DNA of 25,887 nucleotides from Cercophora sp. LCS_1 (Eukaryota; Ascomycota; Sordariomycetes; Sordariales; Lasiosphaeriaceae). Below are positions 14,841 through 23,173 of the stretch, piece by piece. Location of the stretch: the NCBI GenBank assembly GCA_036250225.1, contig JAPZLL010000090.1, forward strand, positions 1 through 25,887, given 5' to 3'. Every line of letters starts with the position of its first letter. The stretch's first letter is position 1. Position numbers and translations under genes: made by a program. The notes beneath the pieces are model-generated. The model was given only the letters and a program-made list of their open reading frames with translations, was not told where the DNA came from and ran no database searches.

Positions 14841-16135
14841 TTGCTCTGGTTGTGTGTCCAAAACGCCCGCAAACGATACCGCTGCCTTGGGGACCTGTAT
14901 CCACCAGACGTTAGCAATGCTACCAAGGGCAAGGGTAAGGGTAGCAATGCTATTACGGACGGTGGTCTCCCTTGCGATCTCTCTCTGGTCGTGCCCAAAT
15001 TTTGGGGACCTGCCTTGGGGACCTGTATCCGCCAGAGGGTAATGCTGCCAAGGGCAAGGGCAAGGGCAGCAATACCGCCAAGGGCAAGGTCAGCAATGCT
15101 GTCACGGACGGCGGTCTCCCTTGCGATCTCTCTCTGGTCGTGTCCAAAATGCCCGCAAATGGCACTGCTGCTTTGGGGACCTGTATCCGCCAGACGTTAG
15201 CAATGCTGCCAAGGGCAATGCTGTCACAGATGATGGTTTCCTTACGATCTCTCTCTGGTTGTGTCTAAAACGCCCGCAAACGGCACCGCTGCCTTGAGGA
15301 CCTGCATCCGCCAGAGGGTAATGCTGCCAAGGGCAAGGGGGCTAGACCAGTAATACCGCCAAGGGCAATGCTGTCACAGACGGTAGTCTCCCTTGCGATC
15401 TGGTGTTGTTCTGGAAATGCCCGCAAACGGCACCGCTGACCTGCATCCGCCAGACGGCTAGGCCAGCAATGCCGCCAAGGGCAAGGGCAAGGGCAGCAAC
15501 GCTGTCACAGACGGTGGTCTCCCTTGCGATCTGGTGTTGTTCTGGAAATGCCCGCAAATGGCACTGCTGCTTTGGGGACCTGCATCCGCCAGAGGGTAAT
15601 GCTGCCAAGGGCAAGGGCAGTACGGACGGTAGCCTCCCTTACGATCTCTCTCTAGTTGTGTCCAAAACGCCCGCAAACGGCATTGCTGCCTTGGGGACCT
15701 AGCGGCCACTCATCCGCCAGACAGCTAGGCCAGCAATCTCTCTTACAATCTGGTGTTGCTCTGGTTGTGTCTAAAACGCCCGCAAACGGCACCGCTGCCT
15801 CGGGGACCTGCATCTGCCAGAGGGTAATGCTGCCAAGGGCAAGGGGGCTAGACCAGCAATACCGCCAAGGGCAATGCTGTCAGAGACAGTAGTCTCTCTT
15901 GCGATCTGGTGTTGTTCTGGAATCGTTGGTCTTGGTTGTAAACAGCACCGCTGCCTTGAGGACCTGCATCCGCCAGACGGCTAGGTTAGCAATGCCGCCA
16001 AGGGCAATTCTGTCACAGATGATAGTTTCCCTTACGATCTCTCTCTAGTTGCGTTGATCTTGACCAGAGCCCAAAACGCCCGCAAACGACACCGCTGCCT
16101 TGGGGACCTGTAGGTTAGCAATGCCGCCAAGGGCA
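14841..16135 (+). repeat. Satellite module B array, plus orientation, about 10 units
   Basis: Units are marked by GGGGACCTGYATCCGCCAGA at about 14888, 15022, 15177, 15297, 15433, 15577, 15695, 15806, 15958 and 16100. Each has CCAAAACGCCCGCAAACGG, AATGCCGCCAAGGGCAAGGG and GGTCTCCCTTGCGATCT. Unit length varies with the number of GGCAAG words. Several units have lost pieces, such as a rearranged one at 15690-15740. ORFs in all frames of both strands are a consequence of few stop words in the unit. Confidence 0.9.
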
Positions 16136-16176
16136 AGGGCCTTGCGACCAGACTCGGAGTTGCGACCTTGCTTCAT
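16045..16176 (-). CDS. Chimeric short ORF: unique N-terminus joined to module B
   Basis: ATG at 16176 begins MKQGRNSESGRKA, 13 unique residues. The ORF then enters satellite module B and continues LALGGIANLQVPKAAVSFAG to a stop at 16045, 43 residues in all. Upstream (16177-16520) is unique, CT-rich on the coding strand, and looks like a fungal promoter and 5' UTR. I read this as the 5' end of a gene whose body has been replaced by satellite. No family is identified from 13 residues. Expression is unknown. Confidence 0.4.
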   Translation of the reverse strand: MKQGRNSESGRKALALGGIANLQVPKAAVSFAGVLGSGQDQRN

Positions 16177-16520
16177 TGGAGAGGAGGATGGTCGAGATGG
16201 TCGTTGAGGGTCGAAGGAGCCGTAGGGACGCGGAAGATGGTGGCAATTGAGAGGATCAACCGAGATTAACGGTATGACGACTTGCCGGAGGGTCGATTGT
16301 GATGGTTTTCTTGTGGGATAAAGAAGTTCGACAATGGTCAAAGTCGAAGTCGTAAGAACAGTGAACAGTGATGATATGCCAGTGGCTAGAGGGACTTGGA
16401 GAGTCGGGTGTCAAGTTGAATAGAAGGAAACCTCAAGCGACAAAGACAAGTGCCAAATAATAGGCAGTCAGTCGTCAAGGCTTGTATCGTCGGCTTGTCA
16501 GTATTGAGCAGCAATGACAA
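16177..16520 (-). promoter_or_regulatory. Unique promoter/5' UTR-like segment inside the satellite
   Basis: A 340-bp non-satellite island between two module B blocks. On the minus strand it is pyrimidine-rich (CACTGTTCACTGTTCTTACG, CTTTATCCCACAAGAAAACC) and ends at ATGAAGCAAGG. It has no complete ORF of its own. Confidence 0.45.
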
Positions 16521-16966
16521 TAGTCTCTCTTGCGATCTCTCTCTAGTTGCAGGTTGTGTGTCCAAAATGCCCACAAACGGCACCGCTGCCTTGGGGACCT
16601 GCATTTGCCAGAGGGTAATGCCGCCAAGGGCAAGGGCAAGGGCAGCAATACCGCCAAGGGCAAGGGCAGCAATACCGCCAAGGGCAAGGGCGGCAACGCT
16701 GCTACGGGTGGTAGTTTCCTCTCTCTCTGGTTGTGTCCAAAACGCCCGCAAACGGTGCCTTGGAGACCTGCATCCGCCAGACGGTCATGCTGCCAAGGGC
16801 AAGGGCAGCACTTCTTGAGGTGAACGACACGGCCCTTGGTGTTGGAGGCATGGCTGCCGAATGAGTGCTGGTTGGTCATCTCCTCGCGCGAGATGTTGTC
16901 AGTAATAGTCTGGGCTTGGTCCTGGGCACCGGCAGGGGCGGGCCAGACGGACTCCCCGAAGATCAT
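16475..16966 (-). CDS. Chimeric ORF: 52-residue unique N-terminus fused to module B
   Basis: ATG at 16966 begins MIFGESVWPAPAGAQDQAQ, followed by TITDNISREEMTNQHSFGSH and NTKGRVVHLK, about 50 residues of coding-like sequence. The frame then enters satellite module B near 16816 and stays open for another 110 residues (163 in total), adding Pro/Leu/Ala-rich repeats. The upstream DNA has a TATA box and an inverted CCAAT box, so the 5' end looks real. The N-terminal part is not recognised. I infer that the rest of the original gene was lost and replaced by satellite. A fused transcript is possible but unproven. Confidence 0.45.
   Translation of the reverse strand: MIFGESVWPAPAGAQDQAQTITDNISREEMTNQHSFGSHASNTKGRVVHLKKCCPCPWQHDRLADAGLQGTVCGRFGHNQRERKLPPVAALPPLPLAVLLPLPLAVLLPLPLPLAALPSGKCRSPRQRCRLWAFWTHNLQLERDRKRDYCHCCSILTSRRYKP
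16521..16816 (+). repeat. Satellite module B block, 2 units
   Basis: Two units (GGGGACCTGCATTTGCCAGA near 16595 and GGAGACCTGCATCCGCCAGA near 16765). Between them is a run of the short words CAGCAATACCGCCAAGGGCA repeated three to four times, the clearest example of the internal 24-bp expansion. Confidence 0.9.
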
Positions 16967-17200
16967 GTTGACGTTGGTGGTCGTTGTTATTGTATATTAC
17001 TGTGTATTTCTTGGTCGATTATTGATAGGCACTTCTGACGGAGAGGTCTTTGCGCGTATATATATCTGATGTCACAGAGAATGTTTTGCAGAGACGGTTG
17101 CGATTCAGTTCCGAAATGGTACAAGTTGACTTAGTTCATCCACAACACCCCCACGTCTTGGCGTCTGCCTCTCACATTGGTCAATGACGCTCAATTATTA
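16967..17200 (-). promoter_or_regulatory. Promoter with TATA and CCAAT boxes for the chimeric ORF
   Basis: On the minus strand GTATATATAT-type TATA sequence is at 17057-17066, about 95 bp above the ATG at 16966. A CCAAT box is at 17176-17180 (ATTGG on the plus strand). The stretch is unique and AT-richer than the satellite. From 17201 to 17380 I see nothing beyond a 14-bp tandem duplication (GCTCAGGGTTCAAT, about 17323-17350). Confidence 0.5.
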
Positions 17201-17379
17201 GCGGAATGAGGTCTGGATCTCGAGGGAGGGCACGGATTACCGTATGCGATCTCCTCCCGCCCCGCCATCTATGCAATGCATCAATCTCCCACATCCTCAC
17301 GCAAGATCTCGCCAATGATAGGATGCTCAGGGTTCAATGCTCAGGTTTCAATGCACGCCAATGCGCTCAGTACCACTGT

Positions 17380-17540
17380 TTTGTGGACCTGCATCCACCA
17401 GACGGCCAGACCAGCAATGCCGCCAAGGGCAAGGGCAAGGGCAATACCGCCAAGGGCAAGGGCAGCAACTTCCCTTACCATCTCCCTCTGGTCGTGCCCA
17501 AATTTTGGGGACCTGTTTTGGGGACCTGCATCCAATGTGG
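17380..17540 (+). repeat. Satellite module B block between unique DNA and MULE
   Basis: Contains GTGGACCTGCATCCACCAGA, CAATGCCGCCAAGGGCAAGG, CCTCTGGTCGTGCCCAAATT and a second GGGGACCTGCATCCA. Immediately after it, the MULE transposase reading starts. Confidence 0.85.
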
Positions 17541-17869
17541 CGTATTGCCTCCTCCTTAGCAGCAAAAAGGAGGGCTGTTTCACCTGGGTTCTGCGAATTC
17601 TCGACGAAATCCCCAAGGCCGAGCCTATCTCTCTCCCTCAAATGATTGTCAGCGACTTCGACAAGGCTTTCAAGAAGGCGTGTCGTCAACACTGTGTTGG
17701 CACATTATGAACAAGGTTGCCTTCAACGTCAAAAAGAAGTGGGTTGGTATTCTTGATGGCACCTCTCTTGGTAACCGTGCTGATGATGCCTTTGCAAGGA
17801 TATTGAGGCTGAAGCTCGCGGCCACTTCGCCATTAATCCTGCCAACTATTCTACCAACTAACGAGCTGG

Positions 17870-18270
17870 AAGATCCAAGAGGTGGGCAGCTGCAATAATC
17901 TTGATCATCCTTGGGGAGGAGAATGGCGACATCGGGGCTGAAGTCTATAGTCGGTACGTAGTCGTCATCTCGAACTTTGGTACCGAAGACGACTAAGGCG
18001 GATCCCAAGTTTCCATCTAGAACCCGCTCAACAAACCCATCGCCCCTCCTGGCAGCGGCTGCAAGTGGCTCAACGAGGTATAGCTTCCACTCCTGTCACA
18101 CCCATGCAAAACAACTCGCCCACTATCATTGACCTGTGCGATTCGCCGCCACCAACGAACCGCAAACGACCAGCACCTGAGATGGCGACTCCGCAAAAGC
18201 GGCAGCGGGTGCCTATCAGCATTACGCCGAACGGGATCAAGAGCGAAGTCGTCGACTACTCTGGGGTTTA
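17870..18270. other. Foreign-looking segment within the MULE remnant
   Basis: The plus frame 18101-18270 reads NNSPTIIDLCDSPPPTNRK and ITPNGIKSEVVDY: a SUMO-interaction-like IIDL core and an IKSE sumoylation-consensus site. The minus strand at 17896-18008 reads FGTKVRDDDYVPTIDFSPDV. Neither is expected in the middle of a MULE transposase as I know it, so this may be an insertion of other gene pieces. It could also be a poorly conserved part of this transposase. Confidence 0.3.
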
Positions 18271-19403
18271 TACTAATGGTATATTGGGGGCTTGGCAAGC
18301 CGTTGTTTACGCCGATACCGAAGCTCAATTCTATTCTGGGACTGGGAGAAGATTGAATTCGCTGATCAACAAGGTAAGTTTCCCAAAATCCCATGACTTT
18401 CTGCTCACCTCCGGCTCTCTTTACGCTCCCTCCAGGCCTCTCAGTCATCATCTTTTGTCCTTTTGCTAACTTGTTTTGCTATACAGCCATTATCCAATAC
18501 ATCGAAAAGACCTAGGTCAATATCAGGAACGAATTTGCCCATCACACCATCAAGGAGTATCGCAACTTTGGCATCCGCATTACCTCCCGCACTGAGGGCG
18601 CACACGGAATTCTCAAGCGTTTGATCGAAACCAGGCGTATCGATCTACACGGCCTAGCCTGCGCAATTGAAGAGACCCTCGAGCGGTTGAAGGAGAACTT
18701 GACCGTTAGATATCAAGACGAGGGATCAAGAAACACGTTCTTACGTTCAACCACCCCGTAATGAGGCGGCCAAGATCCGTGATGGGCTTGAAAGCTCTCG
18801 ATCTGATCAACAGCCAAGTTGTGGCCGCCCAGAGAGAGAACAAGATGCTTCCGCCACACACTGGCCAATTCCGCCGCCAATACGGCCTACCTTGCCGTCA
18901 CGAGATTCGCCGGCTTGTTGAATTGAACGCACAACTTGCGCGCCCCAGCATATCGATAGGCACTGGCACCTCAAGCCTGACGCCGTGAGTTACCCCTGGC
19001 CACTGTTTGTTTGTAACTGTTCTGACTTTTTTTCTCTAGCCGCCTCCCCCCGAGTTTCTTGCCCTTCGCAACGAGGAGGACCCTGACCGAGTTGTCAACC
19101 GACGTTGGCAGACCCAGCCCCGTCAATGGGGGCCTCAACAGCTATTTCGAGAAGAAGCCTATACGGAGGAAGAACTGCAGGCCCTCTTTGCCGAATACCC
19201 CTCAGCCGACGACGATGGTAACAGTACAAGTACGAGATGCCAGCCGTCTCATGATGCGCCGCCTCCGAAGAAGAAGAAGTAAAGGGCTGCGCTGAGGGTC
19301 ACACCAAGGCAACCGCAGAGATACAAACCTTGCAGGGTCAGATGGCCACCATGCAGAGCCTCCTCATGAACATCGCGAACAACCAAAATACACCGGCCTC
19401 AGC

Positions 19404-19690
19404 ACCAGGGCCGAGTCAGATGTGGCCCCAGAGCACTCCCGAGATGGCTTCGTTTCAGGCGCCGACGCCGACGTCAACACCAGGGCCGAGTCAGATGTGG
19501 CCCCAGAGCACTCCCGCTATGGCTTCGCTTCAGGCGCCGGCACCAACATCAACACACACCAGGCTTAACCCAGCCGTTGGCCCCAATACCCTCCGGTAAT
19601 GGCCTCACGCCAGCCGGCGTCAACACCAAGCCTGACCCAGATGGGGCCCCAACCCCCTCCCACGATGGCTTCACACCAGCCAGCGTCAAC
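19404..19690 (+). repeat. 75-bp tandem repeat in the MULE C-terminal region
   Basis: Two close copies start ACCAGGGCCGAGTCAGATGT (19404 and 19479). At least two degenerate copies follow to about 19690. They encode Pro/Gln/Ser-rich repeats of the form PGPSQMWPQSTPxMAS. The reading frame leading in has coiled-coil-like TAEIQTLQGQMATMQSLL. Confidence 0.8.
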
Positions 19691-19889
19691 TGCAACTGCG
19701 CCGCCGGCCAACCAGAGGACCAAAGGCGCCGCTGGAAAGTATAGCGAGCACGTTATGAGATATTCTAGGTCACAGGGTGTGTATTCAGACTAGACTAGGC
19801 AGGGCTACGTAGCTAGACTTGGGTAAAGCCAATTGATTCGTTTTTACGATTTTGAAACGGTGGAAAGTAGGTTTTTATTGTGCTCTTGA

Positions 19890-20046
19890 GCTTTTCGGCT
19901 CTTGAAACTGACCGAATCCGAGGATTTGGCTGTCAAAGTCCGAAAAGAAAAAAAAAAAAAAAAAAGGGTGGATTAGTCATCTTCCCAATCGGGGTTAGAC
20001 ACTGCGATTCTAGTGGGGGGGGGGGACAGTGATTCTAGCCGCGTCG
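19890..20046 (+). repeat. Repeat D with internal poly-A, copy 2
   Basis: Matches 10990-11121, with additional bases before the A run (18 A) and a longer G run. It ends GATTCTAGCCGCGTCG at 20046, exactly as in copy 1. It follows the MULE remnant by about 100 bp and abuts a module B fragment. Confidence 0.85.
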
Positions 20047-20152
20047 CCAGACGGCAAGGCCAGCAATGCCGCCAAGGGCAAGGGCAGCAACGCTGCTACA
20101 GACAGTAGTCTCCCTTGCGACCTGGTGTTGCTCTGGTTGTGTCCAAAATGCC
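20047..20152 (+). repeat. Satellite module B fragment between repeat D and Ty3
   Basis: A single partial unit from CCAGACGGCAAGGCCAGCAA to GTGTCCAAAATGCCCG. Ty3/gypsy integrase coding begins directly after it. Confidence 0.85.
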
Positions 20153-20460
20153 CGGCCTCAACGCAATTCTGGCAATAGCTGACCGTTATACCAGGCTCGG
20201 AAAGTTCTTGGCTTGCACCAAAGAGATGGATGTAGTCGATTTTGCTGAAGGATTCCACGAGGCGACAGAGCTCAAATACGGTCCGCCGACGGGTATCGTC
20301 ACCGATGGAGACTCAAGGATAACGAGCGAATTCCGGAAGGAAATCTGCGCCCAAGGGAAGATCAAGAGACGGCTTTCAACTGCTTTCCACCCTCAAACCG
20401 ACGATGGCCAGACTGAAGCCCTGAACCGATCGCTCGAACAACAACATCTCCGCGCGTTTA

Positions 20461-20680
20461 CGAGTGGCGATCCACACTGCCTGCTGGGCAAGGCTCTTGG
20501 GGAGCGCCGAGTTTGCCTGCAACAACAGCTTTCCCCGTTCGCTCGGCAGTACGCCTTTCAAGTTGACGTTCACGAGTGGCGATCCACACTACTAGGCAAG
20601 GCTCTTGGGGAGCGCCGAGTTTGCCTGCAACAACAGCTTTCACCATTCGCTCTCGGCAGTACGCCTTTCAAGTTGATGTT
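20461..20680 (+). repeat. 112-bp tandem duplication in the Ty3 integrase
   Basis: Copies start CGAGTGGCGATCCACACT at 20461 and 20573 and end near ACGCCTTTCAAGTTGAxGTT. The period is not a multiple of three, so the duplication breaks the frame. Confidence 0.9.
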
Positions 20681-21056
20681 CGGATACGATCCAGATTTGC
20701 GATTTGACCGTCGAGGACGCCATCGTCGGAGAGGAGGCGGCTCCTTCAACAGTTCCTTCGGCGAAAGATCGAGTTCAAAAGCTCCGCCAGCTCCGAAAAC
20801 ACGCCGAAAGCTTGTGGGTTCGAGCCCAAGAGCACCAGATCAAATACTATAACCAGCGCCAGAAGCCAATTCGATTCAAACACGGCCAGCTGGTCAAGCT
20901 CTCCACCAAGAATCGAATGTGAGGCTCAAAAACAACAAGTTGGCGCCGCGCTGGATAGGTCCATTCCGAGTTACCGAGCTGATTGGCGGCCAAGCCTACC
21001 GATTGGCTCTGCCAGAGCAATACGCGCGCCTGCATGACGTGTTTCCAGCACAGTTG

Positions 21057-21452
21057 CTTAAAGAATGCCATCCTAGGCCGAACGATGACCCCCCTACCGA
21101 TGCCAAGCCTCGAAGAAGATTCCGACGAATACGAGGTTGAGGAGGTCAAGGAAAGAAGAACGGTTGCAGGAGTTGTTCAGCATCTGGTCAAGCGGGCCGG
21201 TTGGCCTTCAGAATATAACTAGTGGGTTCCAGAGACCAATATGGAGAACGTGCGCTTAAAGAATACCATCCTAGGCCGAACGACGACCCCCTACCGATGC
21301 CAAGCCTCAAAGAAGATTCCGACGAATACGAGGTTGAGGTCAAGGAAAGAAGAACGGTTGCAGGAGTTGTTCAGCATCTGGTCAAGCGGGCCGGTTGGCC
21401 TTCAGAATATAACCAGCGGGTTCCAGAGACCGATATGGAGAACGCGCGCGGT
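21057..21452 (+). repeat. 198-bp tandem duplication covering the chromodomain
   Basis: Copies start CTTAAAGAATRCCATCCTAG at 21057 and 21255. Copy 1 has an extra C in CCCCCCTACCG and an extra GAG codon, and a stop (TAG) in place of CAG after GAATATAAC. Copy 2 is open through the domain. Confidence 0.9.
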
Positions 21453-21629
21453 AGGATCAAGGGGTTTGAGAGGCACGCAAAGAAGAAAACAAAGAAAACA
21501 GTCGGATGGGTAGATCAACAGACGGATGGGTAGGCCAGGCAACCACTCTTTTTCCTCGAAAACAGCCCTTGAAGGCTTGAGAGGTTTTTTAACGAGGGTA
21601 GCCAGAGGTGGTCTTCGAGGACAAAGCCC

Positions 21630-21645
21630 TGGAGGGGGAGATGGT
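21630..21645 (+). other. Polypurine tract of the Ty3 element
   Basis: TGGAGGGGGAGATGGT is a purine-rich run directly before the proposed LTR start, in the expected place for plus-strand priming. Confidence 0.65.
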
Positions 21646-22317
21646 TGTAACAGGCGCCCTGGAGAAAGCCATCTGGGTGGCCTGGAGGCAAAGGCGCCTG
21701 CGCGGACAGGTTCGGGCCAGCAGCCACCAGCTTTGACACGACGGATCCGGTGCGACGGATCCGGCCATGGAGCGATGGAACAAAGGTTGAAGCTCCAAAG
21801 GTTTCCGGAAGCGGAAGTCATGATCTAGAGGGCCACGTTCCAATTGAATTTTTCACCCACCACTACCTTGGCCCTGTTCCGCTTGCTTGGGTAGTTCGAA
21901 CTCCAGCCCTTTTACGTGGCCTCCTGAATCGCTAGAATCAGTCAACGACGGCCACAACAACGGCCATGGCGACGCGGAGCCGCCTGCGCCCTCGGCGATT
22001 CCTCCGGCTGTAGTCACCTCTTCAGGCGCCAACGAACCGAGGCCAGCGGCGGCGGCAGACCGGCCGCCGGTGGCCCTACGAGCGCCGCAAGAATCGGAGG
22101 ACCAGGGGCCACGCGTGTGGCGTTACTTGGACGACTGCATGGCGCAGCTGGAAAATGGAGATCTCGCTGTTGGAAGTCACGAATTCGTTGAAGCTCAGCG
22201 CCGGAAAGGAGGGCCACGTTCCGATTGAATTTTTCACTCACCACTACCTTGGCCCTGTTCCGTTTGCTTGTTGACCCTTCTTCACATATCCCTCAACCCT
22301 GACGCCGTTGCGTTACA
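21646..22317 (+). mobile_element. Ty3/gypsy 3' LTR, enlarged by an internal gag fragment
   Basis: The LTR starts TGTAACAGGCGCC at 21646 and ends GTTACA at 22317, giving inverted ends TGTAAC/GTTACA. Inside, the 60-bp segment GAGGGCCACGTTCCAATTGA... (21827-21891) is repeated at 22208-22270. The DNA between these repeats reads as a gag N-terminus. Without the insertion and one repeat the LTR would be about 290 bp. A fragment of the same LTR occurs at 2905-3025. Confidence 0.6.
21887..22207 (+). pseudogene. gag N-terminal fragment within the LTR
   Basis: The frame reads PPESLESVNDGHNNGHGDAE, a Pro/Ala-rich stretch, then WRYLDDCMAQLENGDLAVGS and a basic end. The ESxESVxDGHNNGHGD opening is what I know from the start of fungal Ty3 Gag proteins. 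It runs in the same direction as the integrase. It is truncated at the repeated LTR segment. Confidence 0.5.
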
Positions 22318-22633
22318 GCCGCCCATTTCCTGGCTCTAGTTACGTCGGTAGAATCGACCACACACTACTTATAAGACCTGGCCATCTCGGTGTTGTGGAT
22401 GGGGGTCGCCATCGCCTGGGGAGTGCGCGCCGGCTGCTTTGCACTCGTTCGCGCTCGCACCATCAGATTGCTGATCTCTGGTGGGAAATGGGCTTGGAAA
22501 CTGTTTTTGACAGCGCGTCAGCATCAAGTAGTTCAATCATGACAGCTCGTATCAGATTGGAATTGGGTTCCTGACCCTTTGCGTTGCGACCGCGAAGATG
22601 GCGGATTGCTAGATAATGCCTTGTGAAGAGAAC
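22318..22633. other. Stretch with no gene recognised
   Basis: Unique DNA between the LTR and the 21-bp satellite. A plus-strand ORF (22308-22574) shows no family. The minus frames running through here continue into the satellite and look spurious. Confidence 0.4.
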
Positions 22634-23173
22634 TTGCAGGGTAGGCGACAACCTTGGTGACAGTAAGTGATGCCCTGTAGTATAGGTGGTAGTGCCCTGT
22701 AGAAAATATTGGCCGGGTAGGCAAGAAAGTCTGGGTAAATAAGAAAGTTTGGAAGGTAGGCAAGAAAGTCTAGGTAAATAAGAAAGTTTGCAGTATAGGC
22801 GAGAAAGTTTACAGGGTAGGCAAGAAAGTCTCCGGGTAAGCAAAAAAGTTTGCAGGGTAGGCAACAACCTTGGTGACAGTAAGTGATGCCCTGTAGTATA
22901 GGTGGTAGTGCCCTGTAGAAAATATTTGCCGGGTAGGCAAAAAAGTCTAAGTAAATAAGAAAGTTTGCAGGGTAGGCAAGAAAGTTTGCAGGGTAAGCAA
23001 GAAAGTTTGCAGGGTGGGCAAGAAAGTTTAGGGTAGGCAAGAAAGTTTACAGGGTAGGCGAGAAACTTTGCGGGGTAGGCGAAAACCTTGGTGACAGTAA
23101 GTAATGCCCTATAGTATAAGTGGTAGAAAATATTTGCTGCGTAGGCAAGAAAGTCTCCGGGTAAGCAAGAAAG
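22634..23173 (+). repeat. 21-bp minisatellite (satellite C) with three larger blocks
   Basis: The basic unit is GCAGGGTAGGCAAGAAAGTTT with variants. Three longer blocks begin at about 22634, 22849 and 23067, each with CAACCTTGGTGACAGTAAGT, GATGCCCTGTAGTATAGGTG and GTAGAAAATATT. The higher-order period is about 215 bp. The minus strand is open through the array and reads LPCKLSCLPCKLS, a repeat consequence rather than a gene. Confidence 0.9.

Larger units (their letters stand above)
17560..19793 (+). pseudogene. MULE transposase, degenerate, with introns
   Basis: In order along the plus strand: TWVLRILDEI..LPQMIVSDFDKAFKKA (a catalytic Asp region, 17584-17675), then after a frameshift WHIMNKVAFNVKKKWVG. 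An unmatched stretch follows from about 17870 to 18270. Then come AWQAVVYADTEAQFYS and EFADQQ, an intron at 18374-18486 (GTAAGT..TGCTAAC..ACAG), IIQYIEKT, a TAG in place of the usual Trp, YRNFGIRITSRTEGAHGILK (18563-18622), the SWIM-type zinc-binding end YGLPCRHEIRRLVELN..HWHLKP, a second intron (18985-19039) and an acidic/basic tail. These are the ordered motifs of Mutator-like transposases. The N-terminal DNA-binding part is missing and satellite replaces it. Stops and shifts make it non-functional. Confidence 0.8.
20153..21515 (+). pseudogene. Ty3/gypsy integrase with C-terminal chromodomain, degenerate
   Basis: The first frame reads NAILAIADRYTRLGKFLACT, YGPPTGIVTDGDSRITSEF and STAFHPQTDDGQTEALNRSL, holding the D, D and E of the integrase core. 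The 112-bp tandem duplication follows. Then come GSTPFKLMFGYDPDLRF, RVQKLRQLRKHAESLW, EHQIKYYNQRQKPIRFKHGQ, NKLAPRWIGPFRVTELIGGQ and HPRPNDDP (the usual C-terminal part), then the chromodomain YEVEVKERRTVAG..VKRAGWPSEYNQ. The chromodomain is present twice because of a 198-bp duplication. Protease, reverse transcriptase and RNase H are missing; the left end is cut by satellite. Several frameshifts make it inactive. Confidence 0.9.

Noticed and set aside
14841..16135. CRISPR-like array
   Set aside because: Units are tandem and directly joined with no unique spacers. The genome is eukaryotic by its introns.
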